Assembly: GCF_900115675.1 (NCBI RefSeq)
Contig: NZ_FOXI01000003.1
Coordinates: 62,001-126,000 of the forward strand
Direction of reading: 5' to 3'
Source: Halolamina pelagica
GTDB lineage: Archaea; Halobacteriota; Halobacteria; Halobacteriales; Haloferacaceae
DNA: 64,000 bases
Shown: positions 27,384 through 35,452 of the stretch, piece after piece
Layout of the letters: each line of letters opens with the position of its first letter
Numbering within the stretch: position 1 is the first letter of the stretch
Made by a program: the position numbers and the translations under genes
The notes under the pieces: model-generated
Database searches by the model: none
Told to the model about the DNA's origin: nothing
Seen by the model: only the letters and a program-made list of their open reading frames with translations

Positions 27384-28457
27384 CTACTCCTCGTCGGCGA
27401 GCAGCTCCGCGACCAGCGCCTCGGGGTCGAACTCCTGGAGGTCCTCGTACCCCTGCCCGGTGCCGAGGAAGAGCACGGGCCTGCCCGTGACGTGGGCGAT
27501 GGAGATCGCCGCGCCGCCCGAGGAGTCGGCGTCGGCCTTCGTCAGGATCGCGCCGTCGATCTCGGCGGCGTCGTCGAATTCCTTGGCGCGCTCGACCGCG
27601 TCCTGCCCGGCGACTGCCTCGTCGACGAACAGCGTCATCTCGGGGTCGACCACGCGGTGGATCTTCTCCAACTGGGTCATCAGGTCGTTGGAGGTGTGCA
27701 GGCGACCGGCGGTGTCGCCGAGCACCACGTCCACGTCGTTGGCCTCGGCGTACTCGACGCCGTCGTAGATGACCGCGGCGGGGTCACCCCCCTGCTCGTG
27801 GGCGATCACCTTCCGGCCGACGTTCTCGGCGTGCTCGCTGATCTGCTCGCTGGCGCCGGCGCGGTAGGTGTCGCCGTTGGCCAGCACCGAGCTGTAGCCG
27901 CGCTCGCCCAGCCACTCGCTCATCTTGGCGATGGAGGTGGTCTTGCCGACGCCGTTGACGCCCGTGAACACGATCGTCACGGGCTTGTCGGCCTCGGCGA
28001 TGCGCCGCTCGAAGTCGAACTGGCCGACGGAGATCACGTCAACCAGCGCGTCGTGGAGCGCGTCCTCGACCAGTTCGGCGGTCGTGTCGACCTGTTTACG
28101 GCTCTCGCCGATCAGTCGCTCCCGGACTGAGTCGAGGATTTCCTCGGCGACGCTCATCTCCACGTCGCTCTCGAGTAGCGCCATCTCCAGCGACCAGAGC
28201 GGCTCCTCGAGGTCTTCCTCCTCGATGATGACCCGCCCGGTCGCGAGGGCGGCGGCCTGGCGTAGGCGGCCGGGACCGCCGTCGTCGTCCGTCTCCTCGC
28301 TCGGCTTGCGGTCGGGCGCCGCGGCGGGCGTCGAGGACTCGTCTTCGTCGTCGGCTGCCGCTTCCGCCTCGGCGGCGGCTTCGGCCTCCTTCTCCTCGAC
28401 TTCCTCCTCGACGTCCTCGCGGAACGAGCCGAGCTTATCCTTCAGTCCGTCGAACAT
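27384..28457 (-). CDS. ftsY: Signal recognition particle receptor FtsY
   Basis: This is the 357-residue receptor GTPase for SRP. It has a highly acidic N-terminal A-domain (about 1-70), an N-domain, and a G-domain with P-loop GVNGVGKTTSIAKM near residue 165. DTYRAGASEQ, DTAGRLHTSNDLM and TKADADSSGGAA follow. It overlaps no gene, but prefoldin alpha ends six bases upstream on the same strand. This forms the widespread archaeal L18Ae-prefoldin-FtsY operon. Confidence 0.97.
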   Translation of the reverse strand: MFDGLKDKLGSFREDVEEEVEEKEAEAAAEAEAAADDEDESSTPAAAPDRKPSEETDDDGGPGRLRQAAALATGRVIIEEEDLEEPLWSLEMALLESDVEMSVAEEILDSVRERLIGESRKQVDTTAELVEDALHDALVDVISVGQFDFERRIAEADKPVTIVFTGVNGVGKTTSIAKMSEWLGERGYSSVLANGDTYRAGASEQISEHAENVGRKVIAHEQGGDPAAVIYDGVEYAEANDVDVVLGDTAGRLHTSNDLMTQLEKIHRVVDPEMTLFVDEAVAGQDAVERAKEFDDAAEIDGAILTKADADSSGGAAISIAHVTGRPVLFLGTGQGYEDLQEFDPEALVAELLADEE

Positions 28458-28463
28458 GGGGCC

Positions 28464-28931
28464 TTACTGGTCGTCTTCCGCCTGCTGCTGCATCTGCTGC
28501 ATCTGCTGTTGCTGCATCTGCTGTTGCATCTGCTGGGCGCGCTGTTCGAGCTCCTGGCTCTCCTGCTCGAGGTCGGCGATCTCCGAGCGAACCTCGCTGA
28601 TGCGGTCGTCGAGGGACTCCTTCTTCGACTTCAGGGCGTCGATGGCGTCGGTACTGTCCTGCTCGGCCGCGTAGCCGCCGCCGAGGTCGACGATGATCTC
28701 GTCGATGTCCTGAACCTCCGCGCGGAGGTACGCGCCGCCGCCGAGGGGGACCTGGACCGTGGAGCCGGAGTCGAGCGTCTCGATCGCCTCGATGGCGTCG
28801 TCGACGCCCTCCTTCTCCGCCTGGAACTCCTCGATCTCGGCTTCCTTCTCCTCGATCTCGACGTCGAGCTCCTCGAGCTCCTGGGAGAGCTGCTGCAGCT
28901 GCTGCTGCTGCTGCTGGCCACCACCCATCAT
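28464..28931 (-). CDS. pfdA: Prefoldin alpha subunit
   Basis: This 155-residue chaperone subunit has two long coiled-coil helices joined by a beta hairpin. The hairpin contains VQVPLGGGAYLRAEV and DEIIVDLGGGYAAE, the alpha-subunit signature. Both ends are Gln-rich. Prefoldin hands unfolded chains to the thermosome, encoded at 17 kb in this window. The start at 28931 gives MMGGG and overlaps the L18Ae stop as ATGA; the next Met is an alternative. A longer frame to 29171 is contradicted by the L18Ae gene. Confidence 0.93.
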   Translation of the reverse strand: MMGGGQQQQQQLQQLSQELEELDVEIEEKEAEIEEFQAEKEGVDDAIEAIETLDSGSTVQVPLGGGAYLRAEVQDIDEIIVDLGGGYAAEQDSTDAIDALKSKKESLDDRISEVRSEIADLEQESQELEQRAQQMQQQMQQQQMQQMQQQAEDDQ

Positions 28932-29104
28932 GCGGCGGTCACCTCCGAGATCTCGATCTCGGTGCGTGCGAGGTTGTGCTCGGCGCCGAACTGCGAGAGC
29001 ACGTGCTCCTGGGCGACCGATTCGTTCTCCGCGTCGACGCTCCGCTCGAAGGCCTGGCGACCGTCCCGGGCCTCGAACGTACCGCTCACAGTAAACTGAC
29101 TCAT
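28928..29104 (-). CDS. rplX: 50S ribosomal protein L18Ae (LX)
   Basis: This 58-residue protein was read directly from the minus strand: MSQFTVSGTFEARDG, FERSVDAENESVAQEHVLSQ and HNLARTEIEISEV. It matches the archaeal LX/L18Ae family, a small component of the large ribosomal subunit. Length, start and the ATGA overlap with prefoldin alpha agree with the arrangement in other archaea. Confidence 0.92.
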   Translation of the reverse strand: MSQFTVSGTFEARDGRQAFERSVDAENESVAQEHVLSQFGAEHNLARTEIEISEVTAA

Positions 29105-29245
29105 ACCCGAGAATGGCCGGGCGAGCGGGAAGTAGCTTCCGAAAGGGTACTCCCGGGCTCACCACAGCCACGGCATCGAGCGCCGCGGGAGTGACACGGC
29201 GGTCACTCCGGTCACTCGCCGTTGTCGGACTACGTCCGGCTGGCA

Positions 29246-29266
29246 GACGAGAGCTTTGCTCTCGTC
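29246..29266 (-). terminator. Perfect hairpin behind the aIF6 gene
   Basis: GACGAGAGC and GCTCTCGTC form a nine-base-pair stem around a three-base loop, 15 bases after the aIF6 stop and before the L18Ae operon on the same strand. It is a candidate end or processing site of the L39e-L31e-aIF6 transcript. The remaining 29105-29245 holds no gene. Confidence 0.45.
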
Positions 29267-29280
29267 GACGTGGCTTCGGC

Positions 29281-29946
29281 TCAGTCCAGGTAGCCCAGCG
29301 TGTCCTCGATACGCCCGAGTTCGGGTCCGGTGGTGTCGCGGCCGACGACGTAGCCCGCGTCGTTCGCGACCAGCCCCGAGCCGACCAGCGGGGCGCCGTA
29401 GTTGATCGTCCCCACGTCGGCGTACACGTCGAGCAGGTCCTCGACGACCTCCAGTTCGGGCTCGCGGGCGCCGGGCTGACAGAGCACGCCCTCGTTCGTC
29501 GCCACCGCGGCGGTGCCCACCGTGTCCACGTCGCCGAGCGAGCCGCGCTCGACCGGGACCGAGAGCGCCTCCGCGACCGCGTCGACCTGCTCGTCGGTCA
29601 GGTCCGGGTGGACGTAGGCGCCGCTGTCGTTCGCGAGCACGACGTTGCCGGCGGCGTTGATCCGGCCGGGCAGCCCGTAGACGGGCCGCTCGGTCGCCGA
29701 CTCGATGCGCTCGTGCTCGCGTTCGGTGACCCGCCCGGAGACCAGCAGGCCGTTCTCGTTCCCGACCGAGAGCGCGCCGACGGTGTTGGAACCGGCGACG
29801 GTGGTCGGCAGGGCGTCGACGCCGAGCTCGTCGCTCATCCCCTCGATGACGTCCTCCTCGGCGTCGGGGCGGATCAGCAGACAGTCCTCGGTCGCTCGCG
29901 CGAACACCCCGACGTACGAGGAGCCGGCGAAAGCCGCGCGGAACAC
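29281..29946 (-). CDS. eif6: Translation initiation factor aIF6
   Basis: This 221-residue five-fold pseudosymmetric factor binds the large ribosomal subunit and keeps the subunits apart. Family blocks visible are [59 protein letters not shown] and [14 protein letters not shown], each corresponding to one repeat. Translation appears to start at a GTG (29944-29946), six bases after the L31e stop. It is the last gene of L39e-L31e-aIF6, a conserved archaeal order. Confidence 0.95.
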   Translation of the reverse strand: MFRAAFAGSSYVGVFARATEDCLLIRPDAEEDVIEGMSDELGVDALPTTVAGSNTVGALSVGNENGLLVSGRVTEREHERIESATERPVYGLPGRINAAGNVVLANDSGAYVHPDLTDEQVDAVAEALSVPVERGSLGDVDTVGTAAVATNEGVLCQPGAREPELEVVEDLLDVYADVGTINYGAPLVGSGLVANDAGYVVGRDTTGPELGRIEDTLGYLD

Positions 29947-29952
29947 AGCGTG

Positions 29953-30231
29953 TTACTCCGCCGGCTCCGCCTCGACGACCGTCTCGCCGTCCTCGTCGAA
30001 GCGCGCGGCGCGAACCCGAATCGAGCTCGGGGGCTTGCTACGGCCGCGCTCCCAGACGGTCTCGTTGACGGCCGGGTCCAGACGGACCTCGTCCTCATCG
30101 ACGGAGAACTGGGTCGCGAGGTGCTCGGTGACGATCGCCATCGCGGCGTCGGCCCGCTCCTGCTTGGGCGCGTTCTTGGCGTCTCGCAGCGGGACGGTGA
30201 CGACCCGCTCCTCGAAATCACTCGCGCTCAT
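29953..30231 (-). CDS. rpl31e: 50S ribosomal protein L31e
   Basis: This 92-residue protein of the large subunit is located near the peptide exit tunnel. The opening ERVVTVPLRDAKNAPKQERADAA is the L31e signature, and VRLDPAVNETVWERGRSKPPSSIRVRA completes it. The acidic tail is typical of haloarchaea. It overlaps the L39e stop by one base. Confidence 0.96.
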   Translation of the reverse strand: MSASDFEERVVTVPLRDAKNAPKQERADAAMAIVTEHLATQFSVDEDEVRLDPAVNETVWERGRSKPPSSIRVRAARFDEDGETVVEAEPAE

Positions 30232-30383
30232 TACTCGTCGATGTTAGACCGCCGCCAGTTACGCCGCTTCGGGTTGCGGGTGACTTCCATGTCCGTCTTC
30301 ATCATCACCCACGCGGGCACGCGGGAGTTCTGTCGCTCCTTCTTCCCGAGTCGCTTCTTCTGTGCTTTCGACTTCTTCCCCAT
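30231..30383 (-). CDS. rpl39e: 50S ribosomal protein L39e
   Basis: This 50-residue basic protein lines the ribosomal exit tunnel. [20 protein letters not shown] followed by VPAWVMMKT and [10 protein letters not shown] is the complete L39e family sequence. It is far more basic than its neighbours, as expected for a buried rRNA-binding protein. A TATA-like GTTTTA (minus strand, 30411-30416) lies about 28-33 bases before the start. Confidence 0.96.
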   Translation of the reverse strand: MGKKSKAQKKRLGKKERQNSRVPAWVMMKTDMEVTRNPKRRNWRRSNIDE

Positions 30384-30433
30384 AGTGGCCGTGAGTTCCC
30401 TCGCTCGACGTAAAACGCTGTCCATCCACGCGC

Positions 30434-30967
30434 TCAGGGGAGTGACTCGTACCCCAGATGCAGTTCGAGTGTGACCCCTTCGCCCTCGCGGGCGGCACGG
30501 TGGGCACCACAGGCCCGGTGGTTCCCGTCGAGCAGTACCGGCGGCCACTCGTCGGTCTGCTGCCACGCGACCGCGGCACCGAACTCCTCGTCGGCGTGCT
30601 CGGCGAACCACGCGATCTTTTCGGCGGCGTCCGGGAAGTCGTCGACGACCACGGGATCGTCCAGACGGGTGACCGCGCCCGCGACGGTGCCGTCGCCGGC
30701 GAGGTGGTCCCACGCGGGTTCCGGAAACGTGCCGAGTTCGCCGAGTTCGCCGCCGGTCAGTTCGACTGCACGCCAGTCGAGTCGGCCGTCGACGACCGGC
30801 TCTGCCGGCTCTCCGTAGGTGTCGGTCAGTTCTCGACGGAGTCGTTCGCGGTCCCAGTCGGTCGGGTCGGCGTCGGGATACTGCTCCTTCCGGGCCTCCC
30901 GCTCGATCCACTCGCGGAGGACGGTCTCGACGGCGACGGACGCACCGCGCTCGATCCAGTCGGTCAC
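30434..30967 (-). CDS. Hypothetical protein with ParB/sulfiredoxin-like DGNHR motif
   Basis: This is a 177-residue acidic protein. Most of it is unrecognised. Near the C-terminus [20 protein letters not shown] resembles the GxHR motif of ParB/sulfiredoxin-like nucleotide-binding domains, and [18 protein letters not shown] precedes it. That would suggest a nucleotide-dependent enzyme or a DNA-linked protein, but the support is a single motif. It is in the same orientation as the ribosomal genes but separated by 50 bases. Confidence 0.55.
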   Translation of the reverse strand: MTDWIERGASVAVETVLREWIEREARKEQYPDADPTDWDRERLRRELTDTYGEPAEPVVDGRLDWRAVELTGGELGELGTFPEPAWDHLAGDGTVAGAVTRLDDPVVVDDFPDAAEKIAWFAEHADEEFGAAVAWQQTDEWPPVLLDGNHRACGAHRAAREGEGVTLELHLGYESLP

Positions 30968-31019
30968 GGGCTACGTGCTGTCGGGAGAACGACCAAAGCG
31001 ATTGCGGTCGGGCAGCGGT

Positions 31020-31709
31020 TCAGTTCCGCGTCGACTTGGAGCTGCCCTCGTTGTCGGGCGAGGAGAACTCCGCTCCCTCGACGGCCTCGGCGGTCTCGAC
31101 CTGCTTCTCGATGTCGACGTGCCAGCGGTCGACCTCGTCGTCGTACTCGGCCAGCCGGTCGCTGACCTCCGCTTTCAGCTCGTCGTCGTTGACGTTGACC
31201 TCGAAGACGAACTCGGTCTCGCCGCCCCGGGAGCTCCGCTGGATGTTGGCGCTGATGAGCTCGTTGTCGAAGTAGTACGGCGCGAGCTGGGTCATCACCT
31301 TCCGGTAGACGGTGTCCTCGACGGTCCGGATCGCCTTCCGGCCCGCGGAGTCCGCGGCGCGGGTCGCGTAGTCGATCGAGTCCTGCCAGCGCTGCAGCGC
31401 GCCGTCGTTGTCGCCCTTCTCGACCTTCTCGTAGGACTCGGTCAGCTTCTCGCCCGCCGACTTGATGTCCTCCTCGGGGCCTTTCCCTTCCCGCTCGCCG
31501 GGCCCCTCGTTGATGCTCGCCTGCTCCGAGGTCTTCTCCTCGACGTCCTCGCCGAGTCGCTCGTGGGCCTTGGGACGCCACTCGTCCCACGCCTCGAACG
31601 CCTCGCCCTCGACACCGGCCTCCCGGAGCGCGCGGGTGATCCGTTCGCCGTGTTCGACGATGTCGCCCCACGAGCCACGCTGCTTGAAGCCCGCGATGCT
31701 CTCCTCCAT
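31020..31709 (-). CDS. Haloarchaeal conserved protein (DUF5828-like)
   Basis: This is a 229-residue hydrophilic protein. It has MEESIAGFKQRGSWGDIVEHG at the start, a charged middle region, and a C-terminal alpha/beta domain (KVMTQLAPYYFDNELISANI and VFEVNVNDDELKAEV). I recognise the opening as that of a Halobacteria-only family of unknown function. The start at 31709 was preferred over 31739, because the extra residues are basic and atypical. No motif points to a role. Confidence 0.65.
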   Translation of the reverse strand: MEESIAGFKQRGSWGDIVEHGERITRALREAGVEGEAFEAWDEWRPKAHERLGEDVEEKTSEQASINEGPGEREGKGPEEDIKSAGEKLTESYEKVEKGDNDGALQRWQDSIDYATRAADSAGRKAIRTVEDTVYRKVMTQLAPYYFDNELISANIQRSSRGGETEFVFEVNVNDDELKAEVSDRLAEYDDEVDRWHVDIEKQVETAEAVEGAEFSSPDNEGSSKSTRN

Positions 31710-31890
31710 CTTGGTGGAGCGAACGGCGCGACGACACATAAGTCCACGTAGTCCCTGTGCACGTACCGCACGGCGGTGATGCCGGTCGTACGCCCCCGTT
31801 CGGCTCGCCCGCGACGGCGCGCCACGAGCGACGGGCCGTCGACGACGAACGGCGGCCCACTTTTCTCCCCCGCGCCCCCAGCCACGGTCG

Positions 31891-33228
31891 ATGACCGACG
31901 CGCTCTCGCTCGACGCCCCGGCGCCGGCCCGGCCCGACGGCGTCGACGCCGACTGCTGGCTGGCCTGTATCGACTGCGGCGAGACGTACCCGCCGTTCGC
32001 GGCGGTGCGCTACGCCTGCGACGACTGCGGCGGCCTGCTCGAAGTCCGCTACGCCGACCTCCCCGACTGGGACGCGTTCGACGGCCGCGGCGTCTGGCGC
32101 TACGCCGCCGCGCTGCCGTTCGAAACCGGCCGAACCGGCCCACTCGACCTCGACGAACCGGCCGGCGACGGCGGCCGACAGGGCGCCGCCGACCCCTGCG
32201 GCGTCAGTCTCCCCGAGGGCGACACGCCGCTCTACGAGGTTCCCCGGCTCGAGGACGAACTCGGGGTCGACCGCCTGCGCGTCAAACACGAGGGGATGAA
32301 CCCCACCGGGAGCTTCAAGGACCGCGGGATGACCGTCGGCGTCGGCGCCGCCGCCGCGGTGGGCGTCGACCGCCTCGCCTGCGCGTCGACGGGCAACACC
32401 TCCGCCGCGCTCGCGGCCTACGGCGCCCGCGCCGGCCTCGAGACGCTCGTCCTCCTGCCCGCGGGCAAGGTCGCCGCCGGCAAGGTCGCCCAGGCCGCGC
32501 TCCACGACGCCCGCATCCTCGAGGTCGACGGCAACTTCGACGACTGCCTCGACCTCGTCCAGGAGCTCGCCAACCGGGGCGAGGCGTACCTGCTCAACTC
32601 GCTCAACCCGTTCCGCCTGGAGGGCCAGAAGACGATCGGCCTCGAGATCCTCGAACAGTTCCGTGACGAGGAGGGTGGGTTCCCCGACCGCATCGTGCTC
32701 CCGGTCGGGAACGCCGGCAACACCGCGGCGCTGTACAAGTGTTTCCGCGAACTCGTCCAGGCGGGCGCGCTCCCCCGCGAGGACGTGCCGAAACTCACCG
32801 GCGTGCAGGCCGCCGGCGCCGCGCCCTTCGTCGAGGCGATCGAGAACGGGGCGGAGACGGTCGAGCGCTGGGAGACCGTCGAGACGCTCGCGACCGCGAT
32901 CCGGATCGGCGAGCCCGTAAACGCCCCGAAAGCGCTCCCGGGCGTCCGAGAGACCGGGGGCACCGCCGTCGCCGTCGACGACGCGGCGATCACCGAGGCC
33001 CAGCGCGACCTCGCTCGGGAGGGGATCGGCGTCGAACCAGCCTCCGCGGCCTCGATCGCCGGTCTGCGGGAACTCCGCGACCGGGGCGTCGTCGACGCCG
33101 ACGAGCGCGTGGTCTGTCTGACGACCGGCCACCTGCTGAAGGATCCCGACGCGGCGACCGCGGCGGGCGACGACCCCGAACCGGTCGGCGCCGACGTGGA
33201 CGCGGTGCTCGAACTGGTGGGGGAGTAG
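31891..33228 (+). CDS. thrC: Threonine synthase
   Basis: This 445-residue PLP enzyme converts O-phosphohomoserine to threonine. An N-terminal zinc-ribbon-like segment (CIDCGETYPPFAAVRYACDDCGG) precedes the fold-type II domain. The PLP lysine is in NPTGSFKDRGM near residue 142, with the substrate loop ASTGNTSAALAAYGA and the phosphate-binding LPVGNAGNTAALYKC. Length and domain order are normal. It is transcribed alone. I see no clear TATA box in the 181 bases upstream. Confidence 0.93.
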   Translation: MTDALSLDAPAPARPDGVDADCWLACIDCGETYPPFAAVRYACDDCGGLLEVRYADLPDWDAFDGRGVWRYAAALPFETGRTGPLDLDEPAGDGGRQGAADPCGVSLPEGDTPLYEVPRLEDELGVDRLRVKHEGMNPTGSFKDRGMTVGVGAAAAVGVDRLACASTGNTSAALAAYGARAGLETLVLLPAGKVAAGKVAQAALHDARILEVDGNFDDCLDLVQELANRGEAYLLNSLNPFRLEGQKTIGLEILEQFRDEEGGFPDRIVLPVGNAGNTAALYKCFRELVQAGALPREDVPKLTGVQAAGAAPFVEAIENGAETVERWETVETLATAIRIGEPVNAPKALPGVRETGGTAVAVDDAAITEAQRDLAREGIGVEPASAASIAGLRELRDRGVVDADERVVCLTTGHLLKDPDAATAAGDDPEPVGADVDAVLELVGE

Positions 33229-33297
33229 TCGGAACGACGGCTCGCGAGGGTAGCGCTCGCGCTGGCCGGTCGTGAAAAACGGGAGAACGGACCCGCG

Positions 33298-34497
33298 TTA
33301 GCGGATGACGTCGACGTTGCTGTCCCTGTCGTCGGGCTCGTGCCCGCCGCCGTCGCGCGCCGCACCGCCGCGCTGGGTCGCGGTCTGGGCGTTGCTCTTG
33401 GCGTCGAAGTCGACGTCCTCGAGGTCGTCGTCCCCGAGCGCGCGCCGGGACTCGTTGGCCTGCTTCTGGGTGCTCGAGCCGAGCACCTGTGCGGACTGGA
33501 CGCCGGTCATGATGGCCATGACTCGCACCTTGCCCTTGTACTCGTCCTGGATCCGGGCGCCCCAGATGACGTTGGCGCTGGCTTCCAGTCGCTCGGTGAT
33601 GTTGTCGGCGATCCCCTCAGCCTCTTTCAGCGTGAGGTCGGGACCGCCGGTGATGTGGACGAGGCCGCCGGTGGCACCGCGGTAGTCCACGTCCAGCAGC
33701 GGGTGGTTCATCGCGTCGTTGACCACCTCTTCGGTCTTGTTGGAGTCCTGCGTCTCGCCGACGAGCATCACGGCGACGCCGCCCTGATTCATGATCGTGG
33801 ACATGTCCGCGTAGTCCAGGTTGATCAGCGACGGCTGCGTGATGGTCTCGGAGATACCCTTGACGGTCTCGGCGATGATCTGGTCCATCACCGAGAACGC
33901 CTTCCCGATCGGGAGGTTGGGCACGTAGTCGAGCAGTCGGTTGTTGTCAAGGACGATGATCGAGTCGGCCTCCTCGCGGAGCTTCTCCAGCCCCTCCTCG
34001 GCCTTGACCGTGCGGGCGCGCTCGACGTTGAACGGCGTCGAGACCATCCCGACGACGATGGCGCCCTGCTCTTTGGCGATGTTGGAGACGACCGGCGCCG
34101 CGCCGGTGCCGGTACCGCCGCCCATCCCGGCGGTCACGAACACCAGGTCCGCGTCGCCCAGCACCTCCTTGATCGTCCCCTGGGCCATCTCGGTGGCGCG
34201 CTCGCCCATCTCGGGGTCGCCACCCGCACCGAGCCCCTGCGTGAGGGATTTGCCGACGAGGATCTTCGTGTCGGCCTCGATCATCTTGAGGTGCTGTTTG
34301 TCCGTGTTGATCGCGACCGTCTCGGCGCCGTCGACGCCGATGTTGTAGAGCCGGTTGACCGTGTTGTTACCGGCGCCGCCGGCGCCGACGATGACGATTC
34401 GGGGGTCCCCGAACTCGTCGTCGTCGCTTTCGACGTCCTCCATCGACCGCTGCTCGGCCTCCGCGTTGTCGAGTGCGTCTTGAACGATGTCCTGCAT
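33298..34497 (-). CDS. ftsZ2: Cell division protein FtsZ2
   Basis: This 399-residue tubulin-like GTPase has the nucleotide-binding blocks [22 protein letters not shown] and the tubulin signature [12 protein letters not shown]. The T7 loop region contains [12 protein letters not shown] disordered acidic tail ends in SNVDVIR. In haloarchaea FtsZ1 and FtsZ2 have distinct roles, with FtsZ2 needed for constriction. The call as FtsZ2 rests on the immediately preceding cdrS gene, its known operon partner, and on the MQDIVQDAL start. The gap to cdrS is three bases. Confidence 0.9.
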   Translation of the reverse strand: MQDIVQDALDNAEAEQRSMEDVESDDDEFGDPRIVIVGAGGAGNNTVNRLYNIGVDGAETVAINTDKQHLKMIEADTKILVGKSLTQGLGAGGDPEMGERATEMAQGTIKEVLGDADLVFVTAGMGGGTGTGAAPVVSNIAKEQGAIVVGMVSTPFNVERARTVKAEEGLEKLREEADSIIVLDNNRLLDYVPNLPIGKAFSVMDQIIAETVKGISETITQPSLINLDYADMSTIMNQGGVAVMLVGETQDSNKTEEVVNDAMNHPLLDVDYRGATGGLVHITGGPDLTLKEAEGIADNITERLEASANVIWGARIQDEYKGKVRVMAIMTGVQSAQVLGSSTQKQANESRRALGDDDLEDVDFDAKSNAQTATQRGGAARDGGGHEPDDRDSNVDVIR

Positions 34498-34500
34498 GTA

Positions 34501-34677
34501 TTACACCTTGGCCCAGCTGCGATCGCGACTCGTCCCCTCGGACGCGTCGCTCTCGTTGATCATTTCGCGGACGGCCGACCGGATCGCCTCGCTCCGGTTC
34601 GGGAACTCCCCGGTCTCGACCATCTGTTCGACCTCTTCCACCTGTTGTCGCGGTATTCGCAGTGTGACACGCTCCAT
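34501..34677 (-). CDS. cdrS: Ribbon-helix-helix regulator CdrS
   Basis: This 58-residue protein was read directly from the minus strand. It opens with beta strand [20 protein letters not shown] and continues [19 protein letters not shown], a textbook ribbon-helix-helix DNA-binding domain with a short hydrophilic tail. In Halobacterium salinarum CdrS is the cell-division regulator encoded directly upstream of ftsZ2, the same arrangement as here. It starts 178 bases downstream of the cdrL stop, with several GTAAGACG elements between. Confidence 0.92.
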   Translation of the reverse strand: MERVTLRIPRQQVEEVEQMVETGEFPNRSEAIRSAVREMINESDASEGTSRDRSWAKV

Positions 34678-34692
34678 TGTTGGTTTCCCCCG

Positions 34693-34700
34693 GTAAGACG
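34693..34700. promoter_or_regulatory. GTAAGACG half-site in the cdrS leader
   Basis: The same eight bases form each arm of the palindrome at 34762-34779. This copy lies 16 bases before the cdrS start codon, inside the predicted 5' leader. Confidence 0.5.
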
Positions 34701-34761
34701 AACCGGCGCGAGCCGTCGTCCACAGTCCCGTCCGGCCGGGGTCCCCGCCCCGTCCGGCGCT

Positions 34762-34779
34762 GTAAGACGACCGTCTTAC
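34762..34779. promoter_or_regulatory. Palindromic operator of cdrS-ftsZ2
   Basis: GTAAGACG AC CGTCTTAC is a perfect eight-base inverted repeat with a two-base centre. It lies just downstream of the predicted cdrS transcription start, as expected for a repressor or autoregulator site. A ribbon-helix-helix dimer (CdrL or CdrS) is the likely reader; this is inferred. Confidence 0.6.
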
Positions 34780-34804
34780 GCGTACCTACCAACGTAGCTA
34801 TCCA

Positions 34805-34812
34805 TTAAAAAG
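34805..34812 (-). promoter_or_regulatory. TATA-like box of cdrS-ftsZ2
   Basis: CTTTTTAA on the minus strand predicts initiation near 34780-34785, which leaves a 5' leader of about 105 bases before cdrS, unusually long for a haloarchaeal gene. Confidence 0.45.
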
Positions 34813-34834
34813 CTACCGCCGATTTCACCGGAAT

Positions 34835-34841
34835 GTAAGAC
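34835..34841. promoter_or_regulatory. GTAAGAC half-site upstream of the cdrS TATA box
   Basis: This is a seven-base match to the operator arm, upstream of the TATA element and about 20 bases past the cdrL stop codon. Confidence 0.4.
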
Positions 34842-34859
34842 ACATCCGTCGGACAGCGA

Positions 34860-35324
34860 CTACGGGCGATCGAACACGTCGGAGTTCGGGTTGCGGCGCC
34901 CACACCCCGGACAGAACGTCCAGTCCGCCTGGATCTCCTCCCCACACTCGCAGTGAGCCCGGCGTTCACGCTCCTCGCCGCAGTTCGGACAGAACGAGTG
35001 TCCGGGTTCCAAGCTCTCTCCGCACTGTTTACACACGTTCTCCTCTTCGCCCCTCGTCTCGTCGTCGGCAGTCCGACGCGCCGCCCCGTCGACGGCTGTC
35101 GGCGCGGCGCCGTCGAAGCTGATGTTGACGGTGAGCTCCGGCGTTCCGGGCTCGTCGTCGACGCGCACCTCCGGTGTCGCCGCCACCTCCCGCCCGTTCC
35201 CCACCTCGGGGTGCCGGTCGAGGAACTCCCGTAGCGCCTCGCGCATCACCTCGCTCTTCGAGGCGTCGAGCACGTCCAACTGCTCGACGAGCGCGTCGTC
35301 GGCGCGGAAGGTGATCTTGCTCAT
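34860..35324 (-). CDS. cdrL: Ribbon-helix-helix / double zinc ribbon regulator CdrL
   Basis: This 154-residue protein has an N-terminal ribbon-helix-helix domain (MSKITFRADDALVEQLDVLD, then SKSEVMREALREFLDRH), a linker, and a C-terminal double zinc ribbon with four CxxC pairs (CKQCGES, CPNCGEE, CECGEE, CPGCGRR). CdrL of other haloarchaea has the same layout and controls cdrS-ftsZ2, which follow here. The start at 35324 has a TATA-like TACTTAACG (minus strand) at leaderless distance. Confidence 0.85.
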   Translation of the reverse strand: MSKITFRADDALVEQLDVLDASKSEVMREALREFLDRHPEVGNGREVAATPEVRVDDEPGTPELTVNISFDGAAPTAVDGAARRTADDETRGEEENVCKQCGESLEPGHSFCPNCGEERERRAHCECGEEIQADWTFCPGCGRRNPNSDVFDRP

Positions 35325-35345
35325 GGCCCGAGGTTGACAGGGACG

Positions 35346-35354
35346 CGTTAAGTA
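35346..35354 (-). promoter_or_regulatory. TATA-like box of cdrL
   Basis: TACTTAACG on the minus strand lies about 26 bases before the cdrL ATG. Confidence 0.45.
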
Positions 35355-35422
35355 GTTTCCCCAGCGCGTGCATCCGTCGCGCTCGCGCACGCGTAAAAGA
35401 ACGATAGCGTCCCCTCGGAAGC

Positions 35423-35430
35423 CATAAACC
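35423..35430 (+). promoter_or_regulatory. TATA-like box of the aIF2-beta gene
   Basis: CATAAACC lies about 26 bases before the ATG at 35453, fitting a leaderless start. Confidence 0.45.
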
Positions 35431-35452
35431 CCCTGCGCCGATTACTACGGGT

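Noticed and set aside
28932-29171. Upstream extension of prefoldin alpha
   Set aside because: The region is occupied by the L18Ae gene in another frame, and the extension has no similarity to prefoldin.
30964-33132. Open frame of 722 codons on the minus strand
   Set aside because: It is antisense to threonine synthase and overlaps another gene in a wrong frame.
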